The notes below the pieces were generated by a model. That model was not told where the DNA came from, searched no databases, and saw only the letters and a list, made by a program, of their open reading frames with translations. This document shows, in pieces, positions 34,950 to 43,759 of a stretch of DNA of 64,000 nt. The position numbers were made by a program, and so were the translations under genes. Numbering within the stretch: position 1 is the first letter of the stretch; the number at the start of each line of letters is the position of its first letter. Source of the DNA: a virus; the IMG/VR virus record IMGVR_UViG_3300042939_000736, positions 124,001-188,000 of that record. The stretch is one strand, 5' to 3'.

Positions 34950-35643
34950 AAATTAATATTACGTGTTCTAACATATCTTGAATCAAGTATGGTTTTTCTT
35001 TGTTTTGAGTTAACAGATCCTCAAACAAATTATAATTATTAATTCTTTCGTTAAATTTATCTAAATCAAAATCGAATACATCTAAAATCAAAGATTTGAT
35101 TTTTTCTTTGGGTATATTTGAATTTGAAATTATGTCAATATCAAAGTCTTCATCACTATTAAGTTTTTTGGTAAAATAAAATTCCAAATTATTTACACCT
35201 AACAAATTATACATGTGGTTAAACATATAGTTTGAATAATAAACTATAGACCGACCACAATTCAAACTATGTCCATAAGGAAATTCAGACACTGTAAATA
35301 GATTTGTCACAGGTTCAGACTTACTTGTGAAAACATTTTTATCTAAAGAAATCCAAACATCTTCCAAAACATCAAAATCTGATCCATACGAAAGTAAATC
35401 AATAATATTCATATGGTCTACGTTTGCATCTTCTAATTCGGACGAATATTCTTTGAAGAATTCTTCTTTTATTTTTTGTAAATCCAAGATATCTTTGCTT
35501 GAACTTTTACCCGAAACAACAACAAAATTTATGCAATCACATACTTGAATTATACTTTTTTCTGACTTGTTAATTTTTGATAAAATGTAGTCAGAAAATA
35601 AATTTACAATAAATCTTTTTGTTTTTTTATTTATTAATCTCAT
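34948..35643 (-). CDS. Hypothetical protein, reverse strand
   Basis: 231 residues. The N-terminus is basic (MRLINKKTKRFIVNLFSDYI). The central INFVVVSGKSSSKDILDLQK followed by EFFKEYSSELED could be a small alpha/beta domain. CGRSIVYYSNYMFNHMYNLL is conserved-looking and the C-terminal half is acidic. It is the last of three reverse-strand genes; a TATTTAT copy lies 41 nt upstream. No family named with confidence. Confidence 0.5.
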   Translation of the reverse strand: MRLINKKTKRFIVNLFSDYILSKINKSEKSIIQVCDCINFVVVSGKSSSKDILDLQKIKEEFFKEYSSELEDANVDHMNIIDLLSYGSDFDVLEDVWISLDKNVFTSKSEPVTNLFTVSEFPYGHSLNCGRSIVYYSNYMFNHMYNLLGVNNLEFYFTKKLNSDEDFDIDIISNSNIPKEKIKSLILDVFDFDLDKFNERINNYNLFEDLLTQNKEKPYLIQDMLEHVILI

Positions 35644-35684
35644 AATATATTTTTTTACAATTGATATGAGATTTATTTGATATT

Positions 35685-35691
35685 ATAAATA
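35685..35691 (-). promoter_or_regulatory. Possible late promoter element TATTTAT, reverse strand
   Basis: Reverse-strand TATTTAT, 41 nt from the ATG at 35643. This is farther than usual, so it is tentative. Confidence 0.3.
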
Positions 35692-35692
35692 G

Positions 35693-36688
35693 TTAATAGA
35701 CGTAATCTAAAAATGCATCATTAAGGTATTGTTTAACTCTATAAGAATCGGAATATTCTGAAGTTCTAAAACTTAAAAAATCACCACAATATTCAAAGTA
35801 TCTAGTTAACATATCTAAATAAGATCTTTCGTCATATATATTATACTCATAATCACTCATACAATTAAAATAATCATATAGATCTGACTTTAAATTTTTA
35901 ATTTTACACAATAAGTATTGTTTTTTATTTTCGTCTTGATCCCACTTAAATTCTGTATCAATTAAACTTCTTAGTTCATTTTTAATATCTTCATATACCT
36001 CATCGTTCCAAGCTTCGTTATATGCCATATTATGTAAACTTCTTAGATTACTTCGTAATTCGTCTAAATAACCAGAATTAATTAGTTCATTGAAAACTTT
36101 ACGATCCGATAAAACATAGTTTATATTGTTATAATTGATAGTAACATAACCTTCTTCATTTGAGTTTTCAGAGAAAAAATTTCCACCAAACTCATCAGAA
36201 TCCATATTTTGATTCTTTAAATCTCTAAGTATTATTTCCTTTAACTCATTTAAATTTTTTTCATTTAGTTCTTCTACAACATCATCATAATAATTATAAA
36301 TTGTATCAGAAAACATCTCGAACCAATCTTCATCTAAAATTCCATTTGCAATTTCTCTATTTGAAATATTTCTATAATCACTATCATCAAACAAAACGGA
36401 TAACTCAACTAATTTGTTTAATTTAAGGTAATAGTCACCCCCAATTTTTTTAACATCCCCAAGAAGAGGTAAAAAATACTCAACACCATATTCTTTTAGA
36501 AGACTAATACAAAGTTGGTTAAGAAAACTATTATCATCTGACTCCCGATAAACGGAGTATAAATCAACTTTATTCAATTTACCAATACCTTTTATGTATG
36601 AAATGAATCTTTCTACCGACTTAAATATAGGCTCAATCCTTTCCCACTTACCGGTATTGAAAGTATCTATTAATTCATTAGTTGTCAT
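35693..36688 (-). CDS. Acidic hypothetical protein, paralogue of its upstream neighbour
   Basis: 331 residues, very rich in Asp, Glu, Asn and Tyr. Its central part (FGGNFFSENSNEEGYVTINY ... VFNELINSGYLDELRSNLRS) aligns with the neighbouring gene at 36685, as do the N-terminal FNTGKWERI and VERFISY segments, so the pair arose by duplication. Stop and start overlap by 4 nt. No catalytic motif visible. Confidence 0.6.
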   Translation of the reverse strand: MTTNELIDTFNTGKWERIEPIFKSVERFISYIKGIGKLNKVDLYSVYRESDDNSFLNQLCISLLKEYGVEYFLPLLGDVKKIGGDYYLKLNKLVELSVLFDDSDYRNISNREIANGILDEDWFEMFSDTIYNYYDDVVEELNEKNLNELKEIILRDLKNQNMDSDEFGGNFFSENSNEEGYVTINYNNINYVLSDRKVFNELINSGYLDELRSNLRSLHNMAYNEAWNDEVYEDIKNELRSLIDTEFKWDQDENKKQYLLCKIKNLKSDLYDYFNCMSDYEYNIYDERSYLDMLTRYFEYCGDFLSFRTSEYSDSYRVKQYLNDAFLDYVY

Positions 36689-37827
36689 ACGTAATCATAA
36701 AACAGTTCATTTATATTTTTTCTTGTTCTATTCCAGTCAGGATATTCAGGGACTCTAAAATCAATACATTCAATATCATCATTATTAATCATAGCAACCA
36801 TCAATTCAGTTAAACCACCATAATATTCTAAAAAAGAATCACTATACGCACTTCCTTTATAATTTTCTAAAAATGTTTCAACTAAATTTCTAAAGTTTCT
36901 AATTTTAATATAACTGTCATATCTAGTCACTTTACTACCATCGCTCTTTGTAACTTCTCTTGGTACCTCATCGATTCTTCCTTCAAAGTACTCATCTAAA
37001 CCACCATAAACTAAGTCATATATTTCATCTTCATATGCACTATTTTCTGCTTGCCAATATAAACTTGTTAAATTAGATCCTAATTCATCTAAATCTTTAT
37101 TACATAATTCATTAAATGCTGCTTCATCGTTAATTAATCCATTCAAATCTTCAGCTCTTATTCTAAAATAACCTTCAGTTCCTTGTTCTTCAGAAAGTTC
37201 AGAGAAAAAATCAGAATCATAATCTTCTAAAGACAATTCTTTATCCCCAATTTCTTTGAAAATAAAATCTATAAGTGTTGTAATATTTGCATCATCAAGT
37301 TCATCAACAACTTGGTGTGGTTTTACGCTGTCATCAAAATACCAATCATGTCCTAAACCATCTTCACTTAAAATGAGTTTTGCAACATATCTTGCACTTT
37401 CACCTCTTTGTGAACCACAAAAAAGTATTTCCAATTCTTCTCTATCTCTTAAATGAAGATAAAATCCATCTTGTCTAATATTTACGTCACTTAATAGATT
37501 TTTTGTAATAAATTCCATGGCGTCTTCATAGTTAGTATCAATGTAATATAATAATAATTGATTTTTTGTTGATTCGTCAATTTCATCGTATAAACGCGAA
37601 AAGTCATCAAAGTCAATTAAGTTATTTTCAATTAGAAAGTCAAATAAGGTTGAATCATGATCGAATTCATTACCAGATATAGTAGTTGGGTCTATGTAAT
37701 CTACTTTATTATTTTTAATTAAAAATGATAAAAAATTACGTGTAGATTTGAAAACTTTCATCAGTTTAACATAATCTGTTTCATCCCCACTACGATACCA
37801 TTCTATAAAAGTGTTAAGATCTGCCAT
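36685..37827 (-). CDS. Acidic hypothetical protein, paralogue pair member
   Basis: 380 residues. It shares with the downstream paralogue an N-terminal helical part (FIEWYRSGDETDYVKLMKVF) and a core (DSDFFSELSEEQGTEGYFRI, then AAFNELCNKDLDELGSNLTS). Highly acidic, without membrane segment or zinc site. Reverse-strand TATTTAT lies 5 nt upstream, so it is probably late. The family's function is unknown. Confidence 0.6.
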   Translation of the reverse strand: MADLNTFIEWYRSGDETDYVKLMKVFKSTRNFLSFLIKNNKVDYIDPTTISGNEFDHDSTLFDFLIENNLIDFDDFSRLYDEIDESTKNQLLLYYIDTNYEDAMEFITKNLLSDVNIRQDGFYLHLRDREELEILFCGSQRGESARYVAKLILSEDGLGHDWYFDDSVKPHQVVDELDDANITTLIDFIFKEIGDKELSLEDYDSDFFSELSEEQGTEGYFRIRAEDLNGLINDEAAFNELCNKDLDELGSNLTSLYWQAENSAYEDEIYDLVYGGLDEYFEGRIDEVPREVTKSDGSKVTRYDSYIKIRNFRNLVETFLENYKGSAYSDSFLEYYGGLTELMVAMINNDDIECIDFRVPEYPDWNRTRKNINELFYDYV

Positions 37828-37832
37828 ATATC

Positions 37833-37839
37833 ATAAATA
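37833..37839 (-). promoter_or_regulatory. Candidate late promoter element TATTTAT, reverse strand
   Basis: Reverse-strand TATTTAT, 5 nt upstream of the ATG at 37827 and just past the terminator of the next unit. Confidence 0.5.
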
Positions 37840-37840
37840 C

Positions 37841-37865
37841 AAAAAAGGTGGAAAAATTCCACCTT
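37841..37865 (-). terminator. Rho-independent terminator, reverse strand
   Basis: A 9-bp stem AAGGTGGAA/TTCCACCTT with a 3-nt loop, and six T on the reverse strand. It ends the 48-residue gene at 37891-38037. A second palindrome (CTTTGGCCAAAG, 37871-37882) lies just before it. Confidence 0.82.
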
Positions 37866-37890
37866 AATTTCTTTGGCCAAAGGAATTAAA

Positions 37891-38037
37891 TTACTTTTTA
37901 TTATAGTATTTTTCAACTATCTTCTTCACCGATTCTTGAACGTTCTGATTTTTTTGGGCTTGAGCCTGTGGTCTAGCCGCTTGATTTGGTGTTGAAGCCT
38001 GTTGGTTCCCTTGTTTGTTTTTACAACCGCATCCCAT
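37891..38037 (-). CDS. 48-residue MGCGCK microprotein
   Basis: Reverse-strand ATG at 38037 to TAA at 37891. Starts MGCGCKNKQGNQQ, continues with a Gln/Ala/Pro-rich linker, and ends with a helix (NVQESVKKIVEKYYNKK). The N-terminal CxC pair could bind metal. It has its own TATTTAT element (38069-38075) and its own terminator, so it is a separate late transcription unit. The Cys head, disordered linker and basic helix layout looks purposeful; function unknown. Confidence 0.6.
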   Translation of the reverse strand: MGCGCKNKQGNQQASTPNQAARPQAQAQKNQNVQESVKKIVEKYYNKK

Positions 38038-38068
38038 GGTCAATTGTTTTTATAAGGTTTATTTATTT

Positions 38069-38075
38069 ATAAATA
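38069..38075 (-). promoter_or_regulatory. Candidate late promoter element TATTTAT, reverse strand
   Basis: Reverse-strand TATTTAT, 31 nt upstream of the ATG at 38037. This is 31 bp from the forward-strand copy at 38107. Confidence 0.42.
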
Positions 38076-38106
38076 TCAACACTAAGACTATTTTGTAAAT
38101 CACAAA

Positions 38107-38113
38107 TATTTAT
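38107..38113 (+). promoter_or_regulatory. Candidate late promoter element TATTTAT
   Basis: TATTTAT lies 6 nt before the ATG at 38120. Confidence 0.5.
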
Positions 38114-38119
38114 GATTGT

Positions 38120-39649
38120 ATGAAAAAGAAATTAATTCTAACCGAAACACAATTTAAAACTGTTTTACAAAGGATTGTAGAAGATGATGTTGTTGAAAAA
38201 ATATATTTAACACCTGAAGAATATATGCAGTATTTGAAACAAGTAGGGTTTATGGCACACGCTATTCCATATTTACCAAAATTTACAGGAAAAAAAATTG
38301 TGGTAAAAGGGAACTTGAACCTTTCAGATCTCAGTGGTAAAAATAAAATTTACAAGTTAGGGAATATAGAAGTAACAGGTAATTTAGATGCTTCTAAAAC
38401 AGGAATTAAAAATTTCGATGATGTTGTTGTTGGTGGAAGAATATCATTTTGGGATACACCTTATGAAAAGGAACTTATAAGAAAAAAACAACTTGCAAAA
38501 AGAAACGAACAGGATGGTAAAAGGGATAGAAATGAATGGAGTTTAGATGGTACTGATGAAGAAGGTGAAAAGGCTAACGCAGCGTTTGAATATGCCGTTA
38601 ATGAAGGGTATTTAGAAGGTATAACTGATGATGAACAAGATAGAATATCTGAAATAAATAGAGAAATTGAAGAATTAGAAGAAGAACAAGAAAATTTGGA
38701 TGCTGGTGATGAAAATTATAGTGAAAAGTTTGATGAAATTACTGATAAACAAATGGAACTTGAAGATGAAAAAAATGAAATATTATCTGATAGAGTTGAT
38801 GTTTACGATTTATATAATATCGGAAGACATTATGATCTAACAAATTTTGAATCTTTATCCACAGGCCATCAATATGCGGTTGGTACTGAAGATGAATGTG
38901 ACGAGTCATTAAAAATGTACTATGAAGAAATGGTCGATAGTATGGAACATTATTTTGATAATAATTTTATTTCAAGATATGTTGATGGGGATGAAGTGGC
39001 AGAGTACTTCGAAGATTCTGTAAGTGAATGGGTTAGGGATGAACCAGATAGTTATGGGGTCGAAAAACAATTAAGTAAAGATCAAGAAAAAGAAATTTGG
39101 GTTTTAGAAATGGAAAAATGGGTATATGAAAACGAAGGTGTTAGATTTCCGATAAAATACCCAACAATGGAAGAAAATGGTAAAGTATTTGATTTTTGGG
39201 ATGAAAATGAAGAACATGAGTTTCAATATAGAAATGAAAGTTCAGACCCATCCAAAAGTCATTGGGTGTTATATAAAGATGGGCAAGTTGTCCCACCTCA
39301 CCAAATATATGATGATGAAGAAACCCAAGAACAAAAAGATGATCGTGAAAGTAGAATATCCGATATTGATTATGAAATAGAAGAAATAAAAGATAATCCT
39401 GATGGTGAACCATCAGAAGAAGATATAGAATATGCGATAGAAAGTTATATTGATGACAACATTAAAAACGATCCTGTAAGTTTTTTACAACAGATGGGAT
39501 ATGACGACTATTCGAATTTTGTAAATAAACAGGAAATGTTAGATGATCTTGTAAGTGATGGTGAATATGGTTCGTTAAATGGTTACGACGGTAGTTATGA
39601 TTCTGTTAGAATTAACGGTACATACTATATAGTAATGAGAATTGATTAA
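38120..39649 (+). CDS. Large acidic late protein with LTE N-terminal motif
   Basis: 509 residues. MKKKLILTETQFKTVLQRIV contains LTE (L-x-E) and closely matches the start of the protein at 49618. Residues about 60-110 have a bactofilin-like repeated pattern (VVKGNLNLSDLSG, IEVTGNLDASKTG, VVVGGRISFWD) suggesting short parallel beta coils. The rest is extremely acidic with a coiled coil near 178-215. Candidate internal or core virion protein. Confidence 0.55.
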   Translation: MKKKLILTETQFKTVLQRIVEDDVVEKIYLTPEEYMQYLKQVGFMAHAIPYLPKFTGKKIVVKGNLNLSDLSGKNKIYKLGNIEVTGNLDASKTGIKNFDDVVVGGRISFWDTPYEKELIRKKQLAKRNEQDGKRDRNEWSLDGTDEEGEKANAAFEYAVNEGYLEGITDDEQDRISEINREIEELEEEQENLDAGDENYSEKFDEITDKQMELEDEKNEILSDRVDVYDLYNIGRHYDLTNFESLSTGHQYAVGTEDECDESLKMYYEEMVDSMEHYFDNNFISRYVDGDEVAEYFEDSVSEWVRDEPDSYGVEKQLSKDQEKEIWVLEMEKWVYENEGVRFPIKYPTMEENGKVFDFWDENEEHEFQYRNESSDPSKSHWVLYKDGQVVPPHQIYDDEETQEQKDDRESRISDIDYEIEEIKDNPDGEPSEEDIEYAIESYIDDNIKNDPVSFLQQMGYDDYSNFVNKQEMLDDLVSDGEYGSLNGYDGSYDSVRINGTYYIVMRID

Positions 39650-39688
39650 TCTTTACTGCCAAGTAATTTATTGTTATAATTTTGTCAG

Positions 39689-40459
39689 ATGGGAAGAAAA
39701 AAGAAAATAGAATTTTTGATGGACACTGATTGGATGTTCGAAAAACCAATTGACAGAGAACATAAAGAATACAAGTTATTGTCATATTTTCAAAAAATGG
39801 GGGAAAAGTTGGATAAAATGGAACTTTATCCAGGTTTCATTGAACTTTCTTTGCACCTAGCAAACGTACAAACCTTAATCAAAGACAAAAAAATAATGTA
39901 TACCAACAAAAAGTTAGATTCTGTTGACGACGAACTTTTGGTTAAAGATCTAAAATTGAAAGATATTCCTGAATTAAACAATGAAGAAATAGATGAATTT
40001 GTACAGATACTCAGTTATAGTGCACCAAGGATGTTAGAATATTTTAACATCGCTAAATCAGTTTGGACAATAGTTTATGAAAACGTAGATATGAAACCTA
40101 ATAAAAGGGCTAAAGAAGTTATTTCTGATGTTGGTTATTTTCATTTCACTGATACTAAAACAAATAAAATATACGTTTGGGAATACAATATTAAACCAGC
40201 AGCAAAAAAATCCCCTGAAAGTAAAACTTCTGTGAATTTAATTTACTGTGATGAAAAAAATTTGACAATCACTAAAATAATTAATAATTTTTCTGTGTGG
40301 AATTCTGAAAATAAAAAATTACCCGTATTCGAAATGATTAGCCGTGGGGATTTTCCAATTTTCGAAACACTATTACCAATTTTTAAAAGAAAACTAATTT
40401 CATACATTAATCAAAAGAAATTTTTAGAAAGCACAAAAAAAACACAAGAAGTAATTTAA
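39689..40459 (+). CDS. Hypothetical phage protein
   Basis: 256 residues. The segment MDTDWMFEKPIDREHKEYKL followed by LLSYFQKMGEKLDKMELYPG and FIELSLHLANVQTLIKDKKI looks strongly constrained, and I recall similar blocks in environmental T4-like phages. The C-terminal part (PVFEMISRGDFPIFETLLPI) is amphipathic. It is followed by three short overlapping genes in one operon. No function known. Confidence 0.6.
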   Translation: MGRKKKIEFLMDTDWMFEKPIDREHKEYKLLSYFQKMGEKLDKMELYPGFIELSLHLANVQTLIKDKKIMYTNKKLDSVDDELLVKDLKLKDIPELNNEEIDEFVQILSYSAPRMLEYFNIAKSVWTIVYENVDMKPNKRAKEVISDVGYFHFTDTKTNKIYVWEYNIKPAAKKSPESKTSVNLIYCDEKNLTITKIINNFSVWNSENKKLPVFEMISRGDFPIFETLLPIFKRKLISYINQKKFLESTKKTQEVI

Positions 40460-40460
40460 A

Positions 40461-40703
40461 ATGAAACAAAAAAACTATCCGAAACCTCAAGAAAAATTTC
40501 AACATTATAAAGGTGGTCAGTACGAAGTTATTTGTATGTGTAATCATACAGAAACTAAAGAACCTCTTGTGATTTACAAATCTCTTTCTTTTGGTTCACA
40601 ATACGCAAGACCATTTTCTCAGTGGTATGAGGAAGTTGATATCGAAACATACGGGGGAAAGGAATACCCAATTTCAAGATTTATAAAAATAGAAGAATTT
40701 TAA
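40461..40703 (+). CDS. DUF1653 domain protein
   Basis: 80 residues. FQHYKGGQYEVICMCNHTET with KEPLVIYKSLSFG and ARPFSQWYEEVD match the DUF1653 pattern (YxHyKGxxYEVlxxAxHsETxExlVvYxxL), a small domain in many bacteria and phages of unknown biochemical role. The stop shares one base with the next ATG. Confidence 0.78.
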   Translation: MKQKNYPKPQEKFQHYKGGQYEVICMCNHTETKEPLVIYKSLSFGSQYARPFSQWYEEVDIETYGGKEYPISRFIKIEEF

Positions 40704-40987
40704 TGGATAATATTAAATCATGTGTTTGTGGTGGCATCGAAGATTGTAAGTGCCCCACTATTAAAGTAGAACAAGTAAATCACCCAACACACTATGGTGG
40801 GGTTAATAATCCTTATGAGGCGATAAAAGTTATTGATGCTTGGGATCTAAGTTTTTCGTTAGGTAATACAATAAAGTATATTTCAAGAGCAGGTAAGAAA
40901 AACAAACAAAAAGAATTAGAAGATTTAGAAAAGGCCGCTTGGTATCTTAACCACCATATTCAAAAATTAAAAGTTGAAAATTTATGA
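40703..40987 (+). CDS. DUF3310 family protein
   Basis: 94 residues. A short Cys-rich head (CVCGGIEDCKC) precedes VNHPTHYGGVNNPYEAIKVI and FSLGNTIKYISRAGKKN, the signature of DUF3310, a small phage family sometimes annotated as nucleotide kinase-like without proof. It overlaps the RmlB gene by ATGA. Confidence 0.75.
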   Translation: MDNIKSCVCGGIEDCKCPTIKVEQVNHPTHYGGVNNPYEAIKVIDAWDLSFSLGNTIKYISRAGKKNKQKELEDLEKAAWYLNHHIQKLKVENL

Positions 40988-41910
40988 AAATAGTAGTAAC
41001 AGGTGGGGCTGGTTTTATAGGTTCCGCATTTATAAATCACCTACTTGATAATTTTGAATGTGATGTTCTTTGTGTTGATAAATTGACTTACGCTGGTAAA
41101 AAAGAAAATATCAAACACAATATTCCATTTCTACAAAAAGACATTTGTGATGTAACCGAAGACGACCTTGGTGATTTTGATTACATAGTTCATTTTGCTG
41201 CGGAATCTCACGTTGACAACTCAATTAAAAATGGTTTACCTTTTGTTAGAACTAATGTGGAGGGAACCTTCAACTTATTAGAGATATCAAGGAAAAACAA
41301 AAACTTAAAGAAGTTCATTCACATATCAACTGATGAGGTTTACGGAGATATGGATGAACATATTGCAATAAATCATACGGCAACGGAAGATGATAAGATT
41401 AAACCTAGTTCATATTATTCATCAACTAAGGCGGCTTCTGATATGTTAGTATTTTCGGCAAATAGAACATATGGTCTACCTTACTTAATTACAAGAACTT
41501 GTAATAATTTTGGAGAACATCAATTTGAGGAAAAATTCCTCCCAACGATTACACGATCAATTAATAAAGGTAAAGCGATACCGGTTTATGGTGATGGAAA
41601 ACAAATTAGAGAGTGGATGTATGTTTATGACAACGTTAAAGTCATATGTGATCTTATGTTTGACGATGAGGTCATAAACCAAGTTTTTAACATTGGAACC
41701 CGATTCAGGGTAACTAATTTAGATATAATAAATCAAATTGGTGTGATATTAAATAAAAAAGTTAAAATAAAACACGTCGAAGATAGATTGGGGCATGATA
41801 AAAAATATGGTCTGAATTCATCAAAAATGGAAAATTATTACAGACAAAAACACGGACAATTTCCTAATTTTTTAAATTTATTTGATTATCTAAAAAAAGT
41901 GTATGGATAA
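40984..41910 (+). CDS. dTDP-glucose 4,6-dehydratase-like (RmlB family)
   Basis: 308 residues, an extended short-chain dehydrogenase. GGAGFIGS at 7-14 is the NAD-binding motif, HISTDEVYGD near 113-122 carries the catalytic Thr-Asp-Glu typical of RmlB, and YYSSTKAAS gives Y145 and K149. Closest to dTDP-glucose 4,6-dehydratase, making 4-keto-6-deoxy sugar nucleotides. With the glycosyltransferases at 666, 57161 and 58703 it points to glycan decoration of virion or DNA, or host surface change. Confidence 0.8.
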   Translation: MKIVVTGGAGFIGSAFINHLLDNFECDVLCVDKLTYAGKKENIKHNIPFLQKDICDVTEDDLGDFDYIVHFAAESHVDNSIKNGLPFVRTNVEGTFNLLEISRKNKNLKKFIHISTDEVYGDMDEHIAINHTATEDDKIKPSSYYSSTKAASDMLVFSANRTYGLPYLITRTCNNFGEHQFEEKFLPTITRSINKGKAIPVYGDGKQIREWMYVYDNVKVICDLMFDDEVINQVFNIGTRFRVTNLDIINQIGVILNKKVKIKHVEDRLGHDKKYGLNSSKMENYYRQKHGQFPNFLNLFDYLKKVYG

Positions 41911-42232
41911 AAAACTTACAAAACCAAGGAAAGGCCTAAATAAAAAAATAAATATTTTGGACGCAATAACAACTCCTAATGAACTTATCAGAGAAACCCT
42001 AATAAATTTTATGTGGGGATTCCTTGGTAATTCTATTGTTGTTTTTGTTGCAAAAGAACTAGATTTTTTGGTTTTGATAAATTATATTGTCTATTACATT
42101 CTAATTTCTTATATTGTAAATAGAAAAAAGTATGAAACAATGTTAGGTAAATTTATTGTGTTGCCAGGTTCCGCAGCGGCGGGTGCTTACACGGGATATA
42201 AAGTGGCACAAATGTTAACGCAAATGCTTTAA
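41903..42232 (+). CDS. Small membrane protein
   Basis: 109 residues. A basic head, two hydrophobic helices (INFMWGFLGNSIVVFVAKEL; FLVLINYIVYYILISYIV) and a weaker C-terminal one (IVLPGSAAAGAYTGYKVAQM). It overlaps the RmlB gene by 8 nt. The size and topology would fit a holin, but no lysis gene is adjacent, so this stays open. Confidence 0.5.
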   Translation: MDKKLTKPRKGLNKKINILDAITTPNELIRETLINFMWGFLGNSIVVFVAKELDFLVLINYIVYYILISYIVNRKKYETMLGKFIVLPGSAAAGAYTGYKVAQMLTQML

Positions 42233-42251
42233 AAAAGTTGAAATCAGAAAT

Positions 42252-42258
42252 TATTTAT
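42252..42258 (+). promoter_or_regulatory. Possible late promoter element TATTTAT
   Basis: TATTTAT between the membrane gene and the methylase, 85 nt before the methylase ATG and 21 nt before a tiny hydrophobic frame at 42280-42342. Confidence 0.3.
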
Positions 42259-42343
42259 CGAGTAATTTTTTTTATAATCATGATTGGTACTATAACTTTG
42301 ACATGGACTTTAATATACAAGTTAATAAAAATAATTTTTTAAA

Positions 42344-43192
42344 ATGATAGAAACAGGAAAAATAATAAATGGGGATTGTGTGGAAGTAATGAAGACACTA
42401 CCTGAAGGATGTATTGATTTGGTGGTAACATCTCCCCCATATGGTGTTGGAATTGACTATGACGTACATAATGATGACATGGAATTTAATGATTATGTTG
42501 AATTTGCAAAGTCATGGTTAACAGAAACATATAGAGTATTGAAAGATGATGGAAGAATTGCTCTTAATATACCATATGAGATCAATCGTCAAAAAAAAGG
42601 TGGTCGTATATTTTTTGTTTCAGAAATATGGCAAATTATGAAAGAAATTGGTTATGGTTTCTTTGGTATTGTTGATTTAGAAGAACAATCACCACACAGA
42701 AGTAAAACCACAGCTTGGGGTTCATGGATGAGCCCATCGTCACCATACATTTATAACCCTAAAGAATGTGTAATATTGGCTTACAAGAAAAAACACATCA
42801 AGAAAGTTAAAGGTGAACCTGAATGGACCGGTGAATTAACAGAAATTGAAAATGAAGATGGGACAAAAAGAAACAAAATGGTTTATGAAGATAAAGACAA
42901 AAAAGAATTTATGGAACTTGTCTTCGGTCAGTGGAATTATTTTGCTGACACTAAATCTCTCACTAAAGCAACCTTCTCTATGGACATCCCGACCAAGGCA
43001 ATCAAAATATTGTCATATAAGAACGATATAATATTAGATCCCTTTGCTGGAAGTGGAACAACTTTGGTTGCCGCTCAAGTGTTAGGAAGAAATTGGTTAG
43101 GTATAGAATTAAGTCCAAACTATTCAGAAATTGCAAAAACAAGGGTAGAATATTTCAAAACCTTGGAACAAATAAAAGAAATAGAGTTTTAA
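42344..43192 (+). CDS. DNA methyltransferase, SPPY type (probable N4-cytosine or N6-adenine, beta class)
   Basis: 282 residues. The catalytic motif VVTSPPYGVG (T29-S-P-P-Y33) comes first, and the SAM motif DPFAGSGTT (D232) follows at the C-terminus: the beta-class order with a target-recognition region between. SPPY favours N4-cytosine, though some N6-adenine enzymes share it. GIVDLEEQSPHRSKTTAWGS and PKECVILAYKK are typical family blocks. This is the third DNA methylase in the window, of a different class from the two D12 enzymes. Confidence 0.85.
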   Translation: MIETGKIINGDCVEVMKTLPEGCIDLVVTSPPYGVGIDYDVHNDDMEFNDYVEFAKSWLTETYRVLKDDGRIALNIPYEINRQKKGGRIFFVSEIWQIMKEIGYGFFGIVDLEEQSPHRSKTTAWGSWMSPSSPYIYNPKECVILAYKKKHIKKVKGEPEWTGELTEIENEDGTKRNKMVYEDKDKKEFMELVFGQWNYFADTKSLTKATFSMDIPTKAIKILSYKNDIILDPFAGSGTTLVAAQVLGRNWLGIELSPNYSEIAKTRVEYFKTLEQIKEIEF

Positions 43193-43194
43193 GT

Positions 43195-43220
43195 AAACCC
43201 CCTTAAATGGGGGTTTTTTT
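43195..43220 (+). terminator. Rho-independent terminator
   Basis: An 8-bp stem AAACCCCC/GGGGGTTT with a 6-nt loop and a T-run to 43220, right after the methylase stop and before a convergent gene. Confidence 0.87.
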
Positions 43221-43758
43221 ATTGTAATGAAATCCATTTAGATTTATAATCTAAATTGGTGGCACAATATCTACCATAGTCATTTACAACTGGCCTACCT
43301 GTATTGTACCAACCACAAACAATTGACCAATTACCATACTTTTTGTGCAAGTAATTAAGAAGTTTCATACTTGTCATGACATTTAATTCTAAATCAGACA
43401 TTATTTTATTTTTACTGTAGTTTGAATTGTTGATCCAATTACAAGTTTTTGGTAAAACTTGCATCGGACCAACAGCTCCAACAGAAGAAACCTGATTCGG
43501 ATTGTAATTCCAATGAAACGGTCCCATATATCTTGTTTCTTTAAACGCAACATTGTAGGCGATGTATTTTGGAACTGAATATTCATCAGAATATTTTTCT
43601 ATTAAATCAAAAAGAACCATAGAACTAAATTGTTTAGTTTTGAAATTACTTTTGTTGTCTAATGGTTTGTAATCGTTGGAAAAACTATCGAATGAAAATG
43701 AAAAATATATCAAAAATGAACAAAAAAGTCCGTAATAAAAAACTGTTTTTATCTTCAT
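43219..43758 (-). CDS. Lytic transglycosylase (SLT domain)
   Basis: 179 residues. An N-terminal hydrophobic helix (about 5-24) anchors or exports it. AYNVAFKETRYMG provides the catalytic Glu (E74), SSVGAVGPMQVLPKT is the substrate-groove motif GxxGxMQ, and VCGWYNTGRP the C-terminal YNxG motif. This is a soluble-lytic-transglycosylase fold cutting glycan strands, probably in the periplasm for DNA entry or lysis. It is co-transcribed with the membrane gene one base upstream. Confidence 0.82.
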   Translation of the reverse strand: MKIKTVFYYGLFCSFLIYFSFSFDSFSNDYKPLDNKSNFKTKQFSSMVLFDLIEKYSDEYSVPKYIAYNVAFKETRYMGPFHWNYNPNQVSSVGAVGPMQVLPKTCNWINNSNYSKNKIMSDLELNVMTSMKLLNYLHKKYGNWSIVCGWYNTGRPVVNDYGRYCATNLDYKSKWISLQ

Positions 43759-43759
43759 A

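Noticed and set aside
42280-42342. 20-codon hydrophobic frame (MIGTITLTWTLIYKLIKIIF)
   Set aside because: Could be a toxin-like or membrane peptide, but it is too short and has no supporting signal except a TATTTAT 21 nt upstream.
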